DNA of 34,586 bases. Origin: Pelagophyceae sp. CCMP2097 (taxonomy: Eukaryota > Sar > Pelagophyceae). The position numbers were made by a program, and so were the translations under genes. Of the stretch, positions 1 through 8,717 are shown piece after piece (the first letter of the stretch is position 1; each line of letters opens with the position of its first letter). The notes beneath the pieces are model-generated. The model worked only from the letters and a program-made list of their open reading frames with translations, did no database searches and was not told the origin of the DNA. The stretch is taken from assembly GCA_026770575.1 (NCBI GenBank), contig MU657232.1, positions 130,142-164,727 of the forward strand, read 5' to 3'.

Positions 1-540
1 CCCGTGGGCTGTCAGTCGAGGGCCCGCCCAGAGGCCCCCACGACCACGCGTCCAATCCAGCAATGCTTATGCAACTGGAGGATGCTGTGGTGTCCCGTCT
101 CCAGTCCATCGGGTCGTCCAATCCAGCAAGGTTTTTGCAACTGGAGGATGCCCGTGGGCTGCCAGTCGGGGTCCCGCCCAGAGAAATCCACGTCCACGCG
201 TCCAATCCAGCAATGCTTTTGCATCTGAAGGATGTTGCGGTGCTCCGTCTTCAGTCCATCGGGTCGTCCAATCCAGCAAGGTTTTTGCTACTGGAAGATG
301 CCCGTAGGCTTCTAGCTGAGGGTCCTTTTAGTGGTGCCCATGCCAACATGCCCAATCCAGCAAGCCCTTTGTAACTGGTGGATGTTGTGGTGTTTCTTTT
401 TCAGCCCCAGGGGTCGTCCAACCCCAGTGGCCCCAAGCCCTCGGAGGATGTCAATGGGTTGTTATCAGGTGGTTTGCCCATTTGTACCCACCCCATCGCG
501 ATCAACTCAGCAAGATCTGCGTTTCAGGATGTTTTTTTTT
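1..540. repeat. 150-bp higher-order tandem repeat array
   Basis: About 3.6 copies of a 150-bp unit begin at 1, 151, 301 and 451. Each unit is built of two related halves. The motif TCCAATCCAGCAA recurs at 51, 117, 201, 267 and 351, with decayed versions at 417 and 501, so spacings alternate 66 and 84 bp. Copies decay steadily to the right, as at the edge of a satellite array that continues beyond the window. Open frames here simply follow the repeat (150 is divisible by 3); I do not call a gene. Confidence 0.85.
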
Positions 541-1079
541 TTAAAGTCTCTATGAGACTTCAGCCATTGGAGACCACTCCTTTCCCGTCAGACACCACTA
601 AGGACGTTGGAAGTCGTTACTATATCCCAAACTTTGACGAGTGGCTACGTATTCTGCCATGTTTGGTCTGAAGGTCACAATTTGGGAGGAGGAGTCCTCA
701 ATTTGGGATCCCGTTTCGGAAATTTAAGACGCGCTTCTCAAAATCACGATTCTCGATTTGAGACAAACTGTTTGATGGAGTCGACGCGCCTCGATGGAAG
801 CTTTCAGGATCCGTCAACTTGAGCTCCGCGGGCGGGGTCCGCGCTGAGATAATCGCGCCCAAAGTTCAACGGAATCTCGTTTAAAACTTTTGGTTATTTG
901 ACATTTCTATACGTGCGGTTCTTAGATTTGATATAAGCCTCGATGAAATCGTCGTATCAGCCCGGCCCGGGCCCCCGGGGGGGCGGGGTGATCGACTCGC
1001 GAGCTCGGAGCGCCCGTCGGCGCTGCGTATGCGGCGCTGCCGGCACGGATCCAGCACCCTGCGGTGGAGGGTCGGATCC
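541..1079. other. Non-coding stretch, nothing recognised
   Basis: AT/GC-mixed sequence with no frame showing the codon bias of the real genes and no repeat shared with the rest of the window that I could see. Confidence 0.4.
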
Positions 1080-1868
1080 TTAATCGTCGCGTGGGCGCTT
1101 CGTGCCGCGGGCGGTCCGGGAGGAGCCCCGGGTGGCGCCATGGACCGCGGGCCGCTTGCTCGGTGGGACTCGGAGGTCGGCCGGGGCTGCTCTTTGTTTG
1201 GTGGTGGTCTTGGCCGCTTTGTTGGGTCTGGCCGCCTTGTCGGAGGCCTTGTCGGCATTGGCGGCGGCGGCGGCGTTCTGCTTGGCCTGCTTCGCGGCGG
1301 CGGCCATGGCAGCCGCGGCAGCTGCTGCTGCCGCGCGGGCATCGGCTTGTGCAGCGGCGAGGACCGCCGTTTCGGTGGCTTCCGCGATGGCGGCGGCACT
1401 GAGTTCCCTGACGAAGGTGGCTCGGCGCGCCGTCGCCTCCTTCGGGAGATTGCTCACCATGGCCAGCGTGCGGACCCGCGGGCGCGCCGATGCCACTGCC
1501 GCGGGGCCCCCGTCGAGGTTCGGGGACTGCACGAGTACCGCGACGGCGCGGAGCGTGGTCAGGGGCGGCTCCTTTTTCGCAGCAGAGCCATTAGACTTCG
1601 TTGCCGTCTGGCCCAACGTCAAGTCCAGCCTCGGCGAGGCACCTCGAAGCGGCATAACCCAGCCGCGCGCGGCGACGACCCTCAGCTGGCGCTCCAGGAG
1701 GTCGACCGCGGCTGTGTCGTTCTTTGCCCCGAGGATCAGCGCGTCAGGGTTCGTGGTGTACCTGTTCTCCACGAGCACGCGTGGCACTGGCAGTGGCAGT
1801 TCGGGCGGGCCTTCGGTCGGGGCGGGAATTCGAATCGTATCCGCTCCAATATCGCTAAAGCTCGTCAA
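1080..1868 (-). CDS. Hypothetical protein, probable terminal exon (Ala/Lys-rich, nuclear-type C-terminus)
   Basis: A frame of 262 codons runs to a TAA at 1080-1082. It lacks a plausible ATG at its upstream edge, where an in-frame TAG directly precedes TTG. That TAG looks like a 3' splice site (TAG|TTGACG), so I read this as the last exon of a gene whose upstream exons are not identified. Third positions are G/C-rich as in the verified genes. The first ~110 residues are mixed; then comes an Ala-rich, probably helical stretch, then a Lys/Arg-rich tail ending KRPRDD, a good monopartite nuclear-localisation pattern. No family is recognised. A transposon gag-like protein or a nuclear host protein are both possible. 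Confidence 0.45.
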   Translation of the reverse strand: MTSFSDIGADTIRIPAPTEGPPELPLPVPRVLVENRYTTNPDALILGAKNDTAAVDLLERQLRVVAARGWVMPLRGASPRLDLTLGQTATKSNGSAAKKEPPLTTLRAVAVLVQSPNLDGGPAAVASARPRVRTLAMVSNLPKEATARRATFVRELSAAAIAEATETAVLAAAQADARAAAAAAAAAMAAAAKQAKQNAAAAANADKASDKAARPNKAAKTTTKQRAAPADLRVPPSKRPAVHGATRGSSRTARGTKRPRDD

Positions 1869-2312
1869 CTATGGAGCTGCCGAGCCTCGGTCCGACGGCC
1901 TTCCCCGAGCCGGCAGGCGAGGTCTGGCGGCGGCGCGCGCACGCACGGTACGTCCCGGCCGCGGAACCGGCTTCTTATCGGATGAGGCTGACCGCATCGC
2001 GAAGTAAGAGCGCCTCAGGCGACCCCAACTTCGGACACACCGAAAACAACCCGCGCGCCTCCAGGGGAAAGGAGGCTCGGCATTCCGGGGTATACAGGCC
2101 GTGGCGCGCCCGTCGCGACACTCCTGGCCCCAGGGGGCGTCGGTGCGCGGCTGGGCGGTGCCTCCTAGTTCGGAGTTTGAGAGCAAAAGCCAAGTTCGGT
2201 CCGGTAACCCAAGCTAAGTCCGGTAAGGCTTTTTACACGAGCGGCTTAAAATTTATTCAGCGAGTTCGGCTCGCTGCGCTCGAAAAGCGCGTCTATCGGA
2301 ATGAAGGTTTCT

Positions 2313-2374
2313 ATTACAAGAGCGCGCCGGAGGCACACGGAGGACCCGAAGGATATAGACAAATCCAATTGCAA
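2313..2374 (-). repeat. SINE tail, first fragment of an interrupted minus-strand copy
   Basis: This is the reverse complement of the conserved SINE 3' end (compare 8101-8162 and 21523-21571), starting ATTACAAGAGCGCGCC and breaking off at TTGCAA. The SINE resumes at 4638 with ATGCCCACG, so 2375-4637 is inserted DNA. The last piece is at 5369-5385. Confidence 0.85.
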
Positions 2375-2376
2375 TA

Positions 2377-3397
2377 GGAATTAGAGGGAATTCCTATTCA
2401 GCAAAATCCAAAGTCGTACATACCTTGCACTTGAAACCCGCAACTGACAAATGCAGCGTATGTAATTGTGAAACTCTATCTCCTCGTGATCGTTCAACGG
2501 GCCTTGCGCTTGCATGTACGGGTTTGGCGGGACCGACCAAATATCAAAGTCGTACCTGGGTACGGGTTTGGTGTTCGGACAGTGCGCGGGTCCCTCCGAG
2601 GCCGACAAGGCCCAGGCTCGATCGGCGCGGTCCGGGTGCCCCAACCCCAGAAGGAGCCGCTTCGAGAGCCCCTCCGTCCGCTGGTACCAAAAGTGCGACG
2701 GAGGCGCAGGGCCCGACGAAACGACCGCGCGACACGGCGGCTGCTCGACCTCCGCTACGCGACCCAAAGCCCGCAGCCGGCGCTGTCGCGAGTTTCTGAA
2801 TCGCTCATATGGTGGCACCCATGTGTTTTGAGCAGCAGAGCGGGGCGAGCGTTCGCGCGACTACGACCGCCCGCGTGCGCAAGCGCGAGCGGCGGTCGCG
2901 GTCGCCGCCGCCGCGGCTCTTCTCGTGCGACCGGTCGCGGCGGCTGCGGTCGCGGTCGCGCGAGTCCTCCCGAGTCGGCGGCGCGGCTTGTCGCGGTCAC
3001 CACCACCGCGGTCACCGCTGCGGTCGCCGCCGCGGTCGCCGCCGCCGCTGCGGGCGCCGCCGCCTTCGCCGCGGACGCGCCCTAGTTGGGGGAGGCGCGC
3101 CGCCGCCCGCCCGGGCGGCGCTGATCGACGCGCGTAGAACAACTCTCTGCCTATGGGTCGGGCCGTACGAGCTTGGATCGCATCATGCCATGATGCGACT
3201 GCGCGCTTGTTGGCAACCATGGTGGGTAGGCTCAGATTGCAGAATCGCCCGACAACTTCGAGCCTCGGCCCCATACGGTCTTAAACGGGTCCTAGGATAC
3301 TTGGTCGCACTTTCAGTTACATGTTTGCACTTTCAGTTACAGTTTTGAAAGTTGAAATTTCAGTTACGAGTTAGATTTTGCTGAAGCCCTCTATTCC
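2377..3397. mobile_element. TA-flanked TIR element X (about 1.0 kb) inside the SINE
   Basis: Both ends are flanked by TA (2375-2376, 3398-3399). The right end reads inward as GGAATAGAGGGCTTCAGC. The left end is the same apart from an extra ~8 bp (AATTCCTA) before TTCAGCAAAATC. TA duplication plus inverted ends suggests a Tc1/mariner-type MITE. No transposase is seen. Its interior at about 2490-2600 resembles part of element Z (3520-3620), around the motif AAATCAAAGTAGTACC. It also holds the Arg-rich stretch listed separately. Confidence 0.65.
2830..3085 (-). pseudogene. Arg/Asp/Gly-rich (RS-like) coding remnant
   Basis: On the minus strand two adjoining frames encode dipeptide-rich text of the type in SR splicing factors and RGG/RD helicase tails: GGGDRGGDRSGDRGGGDRD in one frame, then DSRDRDRSRRDRSHEKSRGG in another, ending at a TGA near 2808. 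No splice pair joins the frames convincingly, so I call it a broken or captured fragment within a transposon rather than a gene. Simple GC-rich repeats can also mimic such a protein. Confidence 0.3.
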
Positions 3398-3399
3398 TA

Positions 3400-4635
3400 G
3401 ACAGGTTCACTTTATTTAACCATTAGAGAGCTTCAGCTCAAAGTGATACCCTATCGAAAGTGATACCCTATCAAATAAAATCCCGTTAAAAGCCCGTTGA
3501 TATATAGAGCTTGCAGTGATCTCTCCGTTCAACGGACCTCGTACAACTCTCAAACTCGCGAGCCAAATCAAAGTAGTACCTAGGTACAACTTTGGCCCGA
3601 GGGCAACCCCGAGGCACCCCAGCCGACTCCCGTCCCGGGATCGATGGTGCGCAGTCAACAAGCCCATGCGCAGACGCCCGTCGATTTTCCGCACGGTGCG
3701 TCGACTCTAGCGGAATCGGCGTTTTGGGTACTTGTGTTCGAGTTCGTACCCACACGCGATGCGCTGTCGCGGCCGGTTCCGGGCGCTGCCGGATTGGTTG
3801 CGGACGCCTGCGCGCAGTTCCCGCCGGTTGCCGGCGCGTGGCGGGTCCCGCAAGGGCCCGAACGCATGCTCCTCACGCGCCTTCCGATGCCACGTCGCTG
3901 CTGCACAAGGGGTAGCCACAACGCAAAACAAAGTTAGGGCCGGCCCTGCGGGACCAAGGCGCGTCGATAGGGCCATTCAGCGCCTCATTCCGACGAGAAC
4001 TGACCGATATCCTTGACCCCTCCATAAGACAACGACGTCAACTCCAAAATATGCAGATCAGTTCGATAGGATATGAGTTTGATCTTGTCCGATGGATACG
4101 ATAGGATATGAATTCGATAGGGTATCACTTTGAGCTGAAGCTCTCTATTTTAGAACTCGTACGTAAATGCGAATAAAGGCGCTAGTTCAGAAGAGTTCAG
4201 AGATCGTATTTGCACTTTGAGTTCAGCCCCGGAGGCGACGGCATTTTATCATCTTTATATTGGCGATTGCAGTCACGTCCCATCGAAATCTAGGTGAGCC
4301 GGTTCGAACCCCACCGGCGGCATTTCGAACCTGATCTGGATTTAAACAAAGCTCCACTGAATTTATTTTTAATGTTTTGAACAATTGAGACAGCCACATT
4401 TGCGGGTCGCTGCTTGACGGTGACGAGGATGACAAACCCTTTGGCCCCAGCGCCGGCGCCGAGGGCGACGCGGGAGGAGGACGCGGGTTTTCTCAGTTCA
4501 GAACTAGTTCAGAACTGGTTAAACTGAACTCTGAGTTCATGTTTCGGCCTTTTTAACCAGTTCAGAACTGTTCTGAACTGTGCATTTGTCATTTTCTGAA
4601 CGAGTTCTGAACAAGTTAAATAAAGTGAACCTGTC
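3400..4635. mobile_element. TA-flanked TIR element Y (1236 bp), nested host of Z
   Basis: Perfect terminal inverted repeats of at least 20 bp start GACAGGTTCACTTTATTTAA at 3400 and end with the complement at 4635. TA lies on both sides (3398-3399, 4636-4637). The right subterminal region (4495-4620) is full of GTTCAGAACT-type short repeats. No transposase frame is present. Element Z sits inside it. Confidence 0.8.
3426..4145. mobile_element. TA-flanked TIR element Z (720 bp) nested in Y
   Basis: The element begins GAGAGCTTCAGCTCAAAGTG and ends with its complement; inverted repeats of about 34 bp are perfect. TA lies at 3424-3425 and 4146-4147. A second copy in the opposite orientation starts at 22481 and runs into the assembly gap at 22804. 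The interior is GC-rich without a credible gene, although several frames are open. Confidence 0.85.
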
Positions 4636-4637
4636 TA

Positions 4638-4979
4638 ATGCCCACGTAAATAATTAAAATTATTTAACTAATCGCAGAATTTTGCGGCCGGCCAGATTCG
4701 AACCTGTGACCAAAAACTTCTTCTATGATGATTCCAATGAGGCTCCTGCTCGACCTCCATTCCCAATTTTAGCGATCGCATAACCACTAATCGCTGAATC
4801 GGTCGAGTTGCTGCCCTTTTCTTCCCAAAGGTGGAACCTCACGGATTTACCCGTGGACGGACAGACAGAAGGACAGACAGACGGACGGACAGAATAAATT
4901 GCCCCTGGTAATGATTCAATCAAAGGACCCGAAGGGCCCTTGCCGTAAACTGACGTTGATTAAACGGCAAGGACCCTTT
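4638..4979 (-). repeat. SINE body and head, middle fragment of the interrupted copy
   Basis: Minus-strand SINE: tail at 4638-4680, tRNA-like domain at about 4683-4810 (B box complement ATTCGAACC at 4695-4703), GGAC/AGAC microsatellite at 4855-4892, then the head hairpin at 4925-4979. Its acceptor-stem partners have diverged from the perfect pairing seen at 7866-7987. The hairpin's outer arm is interrupted by element W. Confidence 0.85.
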
Positions 4980-5368
4980 GGCAAGGCTGGTAAAAACGTA
5001 AAACGTTGTTTTGATCAAATCCCTAAAAATACGTGCTTGTTTTGTTCCCACCACCAGGAAAAAAACACGTGTTCTTGTTCCCCCCGCGTGTGGAACCACC
5101 GGGGCCGCCGGCTGGACCTCTGGAGAGCCCTCTCGGAGAGATGAATAACTCAAATTGGGATAATATTTAGGATTCAATCCGCAGGGCAGTCAAGGGCACT
5201 TTATACGGCCCCTTGGACGTAGACGAGGTGATTGGCACGTCCCGCCTCGGATGCAGTCGCCGTGGCATGTTTTATTCACGTGTTTTTGGATGTTTTATGA
5301 AATAGCCTTGAAGCGTTGTTCCAAACATGTTCCCTGGGGGCCAAATTTACGTTTTTACCAGCCTTGCC
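4980..5368. mobile_element. TIR element W (389 bp) inserted in the SINE hairpin
   Basis: 23-bp perfect terminal inverted repeats begin GGCAAGGCTGGTAAAAACG (4980-5002 and 5346-5368). The flanks are the two halves of the SINE hairpin arm (GGACCC before, CCGGGTCCTCAAAAA after). The target duplication is not clear. No coding content. Confidence 0.7.
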
Positions 5369-5385
5369 CTCCGGGTCCTCAAAAA
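5369..5385 (-). repeat. SINE 5' terminus, last fragment of the interrupted copy
   Basis: CCGGGTCCTCAAAAA is the complement of the SINE start TTTTTGAGGACCC seen at 21081. It ends about 53 bp before the start codon at 5439. Confidence 0.75.
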
Positions 5386-5438
5386 GCCGTCCATAAAGTT
5401 CATCGTCGAAAAACCCTACAATTGTAGGATCCTCCACC

Positions 5439-6005
5439 ATGTCCGCGAAGGACGTCATCTACTACGGCGCCGCGCCGTCCGCGGCCGGGACCATCGAGCA
5501 GTACATCATTTTGATGTCGGCCGCGGAGCAGGATTTGAAGTCGTCTGAGCGCTCCACCTCGCGCGCAGACGCCTGGAAGATCGTCGAGCGCAACGGCGTG
5601 AGGACGTGCTCCATCATCAAGCAGTGCAACGACGGCTTGATCTGCGAGAAGTCCAACTCTTCCGGCAAGGCTGAGAGCGTCGAAGCTGCCCGCGCCGCGC
5701 TCCTGCTCTTAAAATGGGTCACCAACAACGACTTCCATCCGGTCCGCGTCTTCACCACCTTCAACGCGTTCATCATGCGCTCCGCGCCCCCCGCCCTCGC
5801 CTCGCCGCCGGTCGCCGCCGCCGCGGCCGCCGAGGTCGTCGTCGTCGACGAGTCTTCGTCGCCGTTGGCGTCGCAGTCGCCGTCGCCCAAGAAACAGGGG
5901 CGTGAGGAGTCTCAGGTTTTGGAGTTTAAAGAGGCCCTCGAGGCGGCTTCATCGGAGTCGACGTCCTGGTTCTGTGCTTCCACTGCCTCCGATCGTTCAA
6001 CTTGA
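5439..6005 (+). CDS. Hypothetical protein, 188 aa
   Basis: The frame starts with ATG in a good eukaryotic context (CCACCATGTCC) and ends at TGA 6003-6005. G/C-ending codons dominate through about residue 115, as in the verified genes. Residues 1-115 look globular and include CSIIKQCNDGLICEK and a WVTNNDFHPVRVFTTFNAF segment. The rest is Ala/Val-, Ser- and Glu-rich and probably disordered. I do not recognise a domain. The start lies just downstream of a SINE end, so the promoter or 5' UTR must involve repeat DNA. The end is less certain: the last ~40 codons may be intron or the start of the GC-rich repeats that follow. A short frame on the opposite strand over the start (5458-5370) is judged a shadow. 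Confidence 0.55.
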   Translation: MSAKDVIYYGAAPSAAGTIEQYIILMSAAEQDLKSSERSTSRADAWKIVERNGVRTCSIIKQCNDGLICEKSNSSGKAESVEAARAALLLLKWVTNNDFHPVRVFTTFNAFIMRSAPPALASPPVAAAAAAEVVVVDESSSPLASQSPSPKKQGREESQVLEFKEALEAASSESTSWFCASTASDRST

Positions 6006-6089
6006 GCTTCGGCAAGAGACGCAGCCACTGCCGCTGCGGCAACGTCCTCGTCGAATTCTCGATCTGCTGCTCCTGTAAACACCTGCACG

Positions 6090-6650
6090 GTGGAGCCAGA
6101 CCTTGGACTCTCACGGGTGCCGGCGGGTCTCCCCCCAGACTTTCCACCGTCGCTGCGCTCCTCCACCCGTCACTCCACTCCTCGCACCAGCCTTGTTTGC
6201 CAGACGTTGGACTCTCGCGGGTACCAGGGGGTCTCCCCCCGGAACCCCCACCGTCACTGCGCTCTCCGCCCGTCGCGGTGCGACTCGCCCCTCCGCTCCT
6301 CGCACCCGCATCGTTCGCCAGATCTTGGACTCTCACGGCGGGGTGCCCGTCGCGGAGCGACTCCGACTCGTCGCTCCGCTCCTCGCACCTGCTTCCTTCG
6401 CCAGATCTTGGACTCTCATGGGTGCCGGGGGGAGACCACCCGGACCCCCCGTCGCTCCTCTCCCCGAGAGAGGCAGTACTAGCCCTAATCTCTCACGGGT
6501 GCCGGGGGGAGACCCCCCAGACACCCCCCCGTCGCTCCGCTCCCCGAGGGCGGCGATACAGTCCTCGGACTCTGCCGGGTGCTGGGGAGGCTGCCGCCCC
6601 CCCGGACCCCCCGCCGTCACTGCGTCCCTCCTCCCAGAAGGGGGTGCGCG
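6090..6650. repeat. GC-rich tandem repeats with GGGGGGAGACCCCCC core
   Basis: About six degenerate units of ~100 bp, each containing TTGGACTCTCACGGGTGCCG followed by a G-run/C-run palindrome (GGGGGGAGACCCCCC or GGGTCTCCCCCC) and CCGTCGCTCCGCTC. Copies lie near 6102, 6208, 6326, 6407, 6489 and 6565. Two more units of the family are at 12920-13100. Frames are open through the repeat but show no protein signal. Confidence 0.7.
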
Positions 6651-6808
6651 AAAGGAGAATTGAAGATCCGTTCCACAAGAGCATCGGTCCGTTCGCCCTC
6701 CGTGGTGGTTAAGGCCCCATTTTAGAATTTGCAAATTCCAAAAATATGGCTTATTGGCAATTCCAAGTCAAAAAGAGAAAGTTTCCGGGTGTTTGAGATT
6801 AGACGATC

Positions 6809-6949
6809 TTTGGCAGCCAGTGCCTCAGCTCCCCGGGCTTCGCCATGGTCACAGGCGCCGGCGTTGGAAAGAGGGGAATCGGGGCTTTCCAAATCCGCCG
6901 GCCATGACCATGGCGAAGCCCGGCGAGCTGAGCTACAGGCCACCAAAGT
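6809..6949. repeat. ~140-bp palindromic repeat, copy 1
   Basis: Arms CTCAGCTCCCCGGGCTTCGCC...GGCGAAGCCCGGCGAGCTGAG lie within outer arms CTTTGG...CCAAAG. The centre holds GTTGGAAAGAGG and CTTTCCAAATCCG. Probably a small foldback or MITE-type element. Confidence 0.75.
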
Positions 6950-6963
6950 TGACTTTTCTCGAA

Positions 6964-7104
6964 CTTTGGCAACCTGTAGCTCAGCTCTCCGGGCTTCGCC
7001 ATAGTCACGGCCGACGGATTTGGAAAGTCCTGCTCCCCCTCTTTCCAACGCCGTCGCCCGTGACCATGGCGAAGCCCGGGGAGCTGAGACTCGATGCTCC
7101 AAAG
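6964..7104. repeat. ~140-bp palindromic repeat, copy 2 (inverted centre)
   Basis: Same arms as copy 1. The centre reads TTTGGAAAGTCCTGCTCC...CTTTCCAACG, the reverse orientation of the other copies, so the element has inserted in both directions or flipped in place. Confidence 0.75.
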
Positions 7105-7680
7105 TGGTACTTTTTTCTGCGCATCCCCTCGCTCCTCCCGTCGCCGGCGCGCCCTCGTCTCATTGCTGCGCTTCGCGGAGACAGAGTTTCGAAGCGTATG
7201 AGGGCCCTGTGGGCCGTGCGAGGTCGGGGCTAGTCAAATCGCGTTTGGAGCATCGGAAGCGGTTAATAAGAAGGGTCTACTTGGAAGACGCGCCCAAGGC
7301 CCGAACGCGAACGGCATCGAACTGCACGCGTGGTGCCCTAAAGGGTGATCCCCATTCTCCGACCAGGAGCCTCGTGACGTGCGTTGGTAAAGGGACGACC
7401 CGGTCCAACGGACCGCAAAAACCCAACGGGCCACTTACGCTTCGGTGGTCTGTTGGATCTTTGCGGTCCGTTGGACCGGGCCGCATAAAATACAATGGGG
7501 TATCGGCGATAACGCCGATCTCAATGGCGCAAGGTTCTGGCTCTCATAGGCCGCCTGGGGTGGGCGTGGTCGCTATGGCATTCCCAGCCCGCCCGGGTGT
7601 CCGTGACATGAGCAGCCTCGAGGAGGGCACCATGCAAGGGCGTGAACAAGCGCTTCCCCGAATATTTTGGTCTTGATTCA
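7105..7680. other. Intergenic stretch with one hairpin
   Basis: No supported gene. The first ~35 bp belong to the duplicated cluster. A hairpin with ~20-bp arms (CCGGTCCAACGGACCGCAAA at 7399-7418 and its near-complement at 7460-7480) is the only structure seen. Confidence 0.5.
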
Positions 7681-7770
7681 GGACCCGAAGGGTCCTTGCC
7701 GTTTATTCAACGTCAGTTTACGGCAAGGGCCCTTCGGGTCCTTTGATTGAAGGATTACCAGGGGCAATTA

Positions 7771-7821
<51 letters not shown>

Positions 7822-8162
7822 TTGTCTGTCTGTCCGTCGCCCAGCAAATAAAAAAAACAGCAACTCGGCCGATTTAGCGATTGGTGGTTGATGCGATCGC
7901 TAAAATTGGGAGTTGAGGTCGAGCAGGAGCCTCATTGGAATCATCATAGAAGAAGTTTTTGGTCACAGGTTCGAATCTGGTCGGCCGCAAAAAAAAGAAA
8001 AAATAAATAGCTCAATAAGAAATAAAATAATAAAAATAAAGATAAGGAGGATTTGAAAGTTCAGCGATTAGTTAAATAATTTCAATTATTTACGTGGGCA
8101 TTGCAATGGGATTTGGCTGTATCCTTCGGGTCCTCCGTGTGCCTCCGGCGCGCTCTTGTAAT
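7681..8162 (+). mobile_element. Full-length tRNA-derived SINE with hairpin head
   Basis: Order of parts: (1) head hairpin at 7681-7741, with 22-bp arms GGACCCGAAGGGTCCTTGCC and its complement (one G:T pair); (2) conserved linker GATTGAAGGATTACCAGGGG; (3) CTGT/TTGT microsatellite at 7770-7835; (4) tRNA-like body, with acceptor strands CGGCCGA (7866-7872) and TCGGCCG (7981-7987), D-stem TAGCGA/TCGCTA, anticodon-like stem TGAGG/CCTCA and B box GGTTCGAATC (7968-7977); (5) A-rich stretch; (6) tail AAGGAGGATTTGAAAG...ATTGCAATGGGATTTGGC...CGCGCTCTTGTAAT. The copy at 21081-21571 has the same layout. The tRNA-like domain lies internally rather than at the 5' end, unlike most SINEs. Confidence 0.85.
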
Positions 8163-8717
8163 AAAATCTATATTTGCCTCCTTACCTTGATTTCACCTGA
8201 TTTCACCTCCGTATCGCGAAGGTTCGGCCCCGGCTGTCGATTGCAGGACTGTAGGAATTGAAATTCTGGCTATGTGACAGGGTGGGTCCGTAAGTACGGG
8301 GGTGGTATATGACCTGCCCTGTACGATCGCCGCGAGTGGCGCTTCAGACGAGCCAAAACAGACGTTCAGATTTTCAGTTTGAGCGTTTTAAATAACAGAT
8401 TTTTGTGGGACGGGGCACTTCGGGACTCAGCGCGACGTCCTCCATCTCTCCCAACAGAACCAGACTCCCCCCGGCGAATGCTGCAATTGACAGAAAGCTT
8501 TTAAAGTCCATTGCGTCATTAGCGATACCCCTGTCGAGAATGATTAAACGTAGCAGTATCTCGCCCCTGTCGTTTGTTTGACCCTTAGCCCGTCGCGCAG
8601 CCTTCCCTTTTTGGGCAGCTACGCCCCGATAGGGGGCCACAACCCTTTCCCCGAACACTTATTCGGCCTGCGTGAGAGCGCGCGCGTCTCACGGGTCCGC
8701 GCCCGGCAGCGGCGAAC
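8163..8717. other. 5' flank of the MYND gene, no gene supported
   Basis: Contains a short direct repeat (GATTTCACCT twice near 8190). A minus-strand frame at 8658-8374 has a hydrophobic stretch but lacks the codon bias of real genes and an ATG start. It is left uncalled. Confidence 0.4.

Larger units (their letters stand above)
6655..7140. repeat. Repeat cluster duplicated in inverted orientation at 18610-20500
   Basis: The segment ATCCGT...GAGCATCGGTCCGTTCG, then GGTGGTTAAGGCCCC, then TGGCTTATTGGCAATTCC, matches the complement of 20500-20436 and 19770-19745. The hairpin repeats that follow, and CAGCGCATCCCCTC-type sequence near 7118, match the complement of 19237-18610. The copy here lacks the 633-bp element of the other copy and carries a single TTAA at 6709-6712. 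Confidence 0.75.

Noticed and set aside
2425..3348. Overlapping 100-200-codon frames in 2.4-3.3 kb
   Set aside because: They lie inside a TA-flanked element, change character with GC-rich simple sequence and lack protein motifs. Only the RS-like remnant was kept, at low confidence.
5276..5458. Minus-strand frame starting MTSFADMVEDPTIVGFF over the start of the 5439 gene
   Set aside because: Overlaps a better, codon-biased plus-strand start and runs straight into TIR element W; no codon bias of its own.
7970..7990. A genuine tRNA gene at the B box
   Set aside because: The stem spacing (~122 nt between acceptor strands) is too long, the sequence is dispersed in many copies and the T-stem is imperfect: a tRNA-derived repeat instead.
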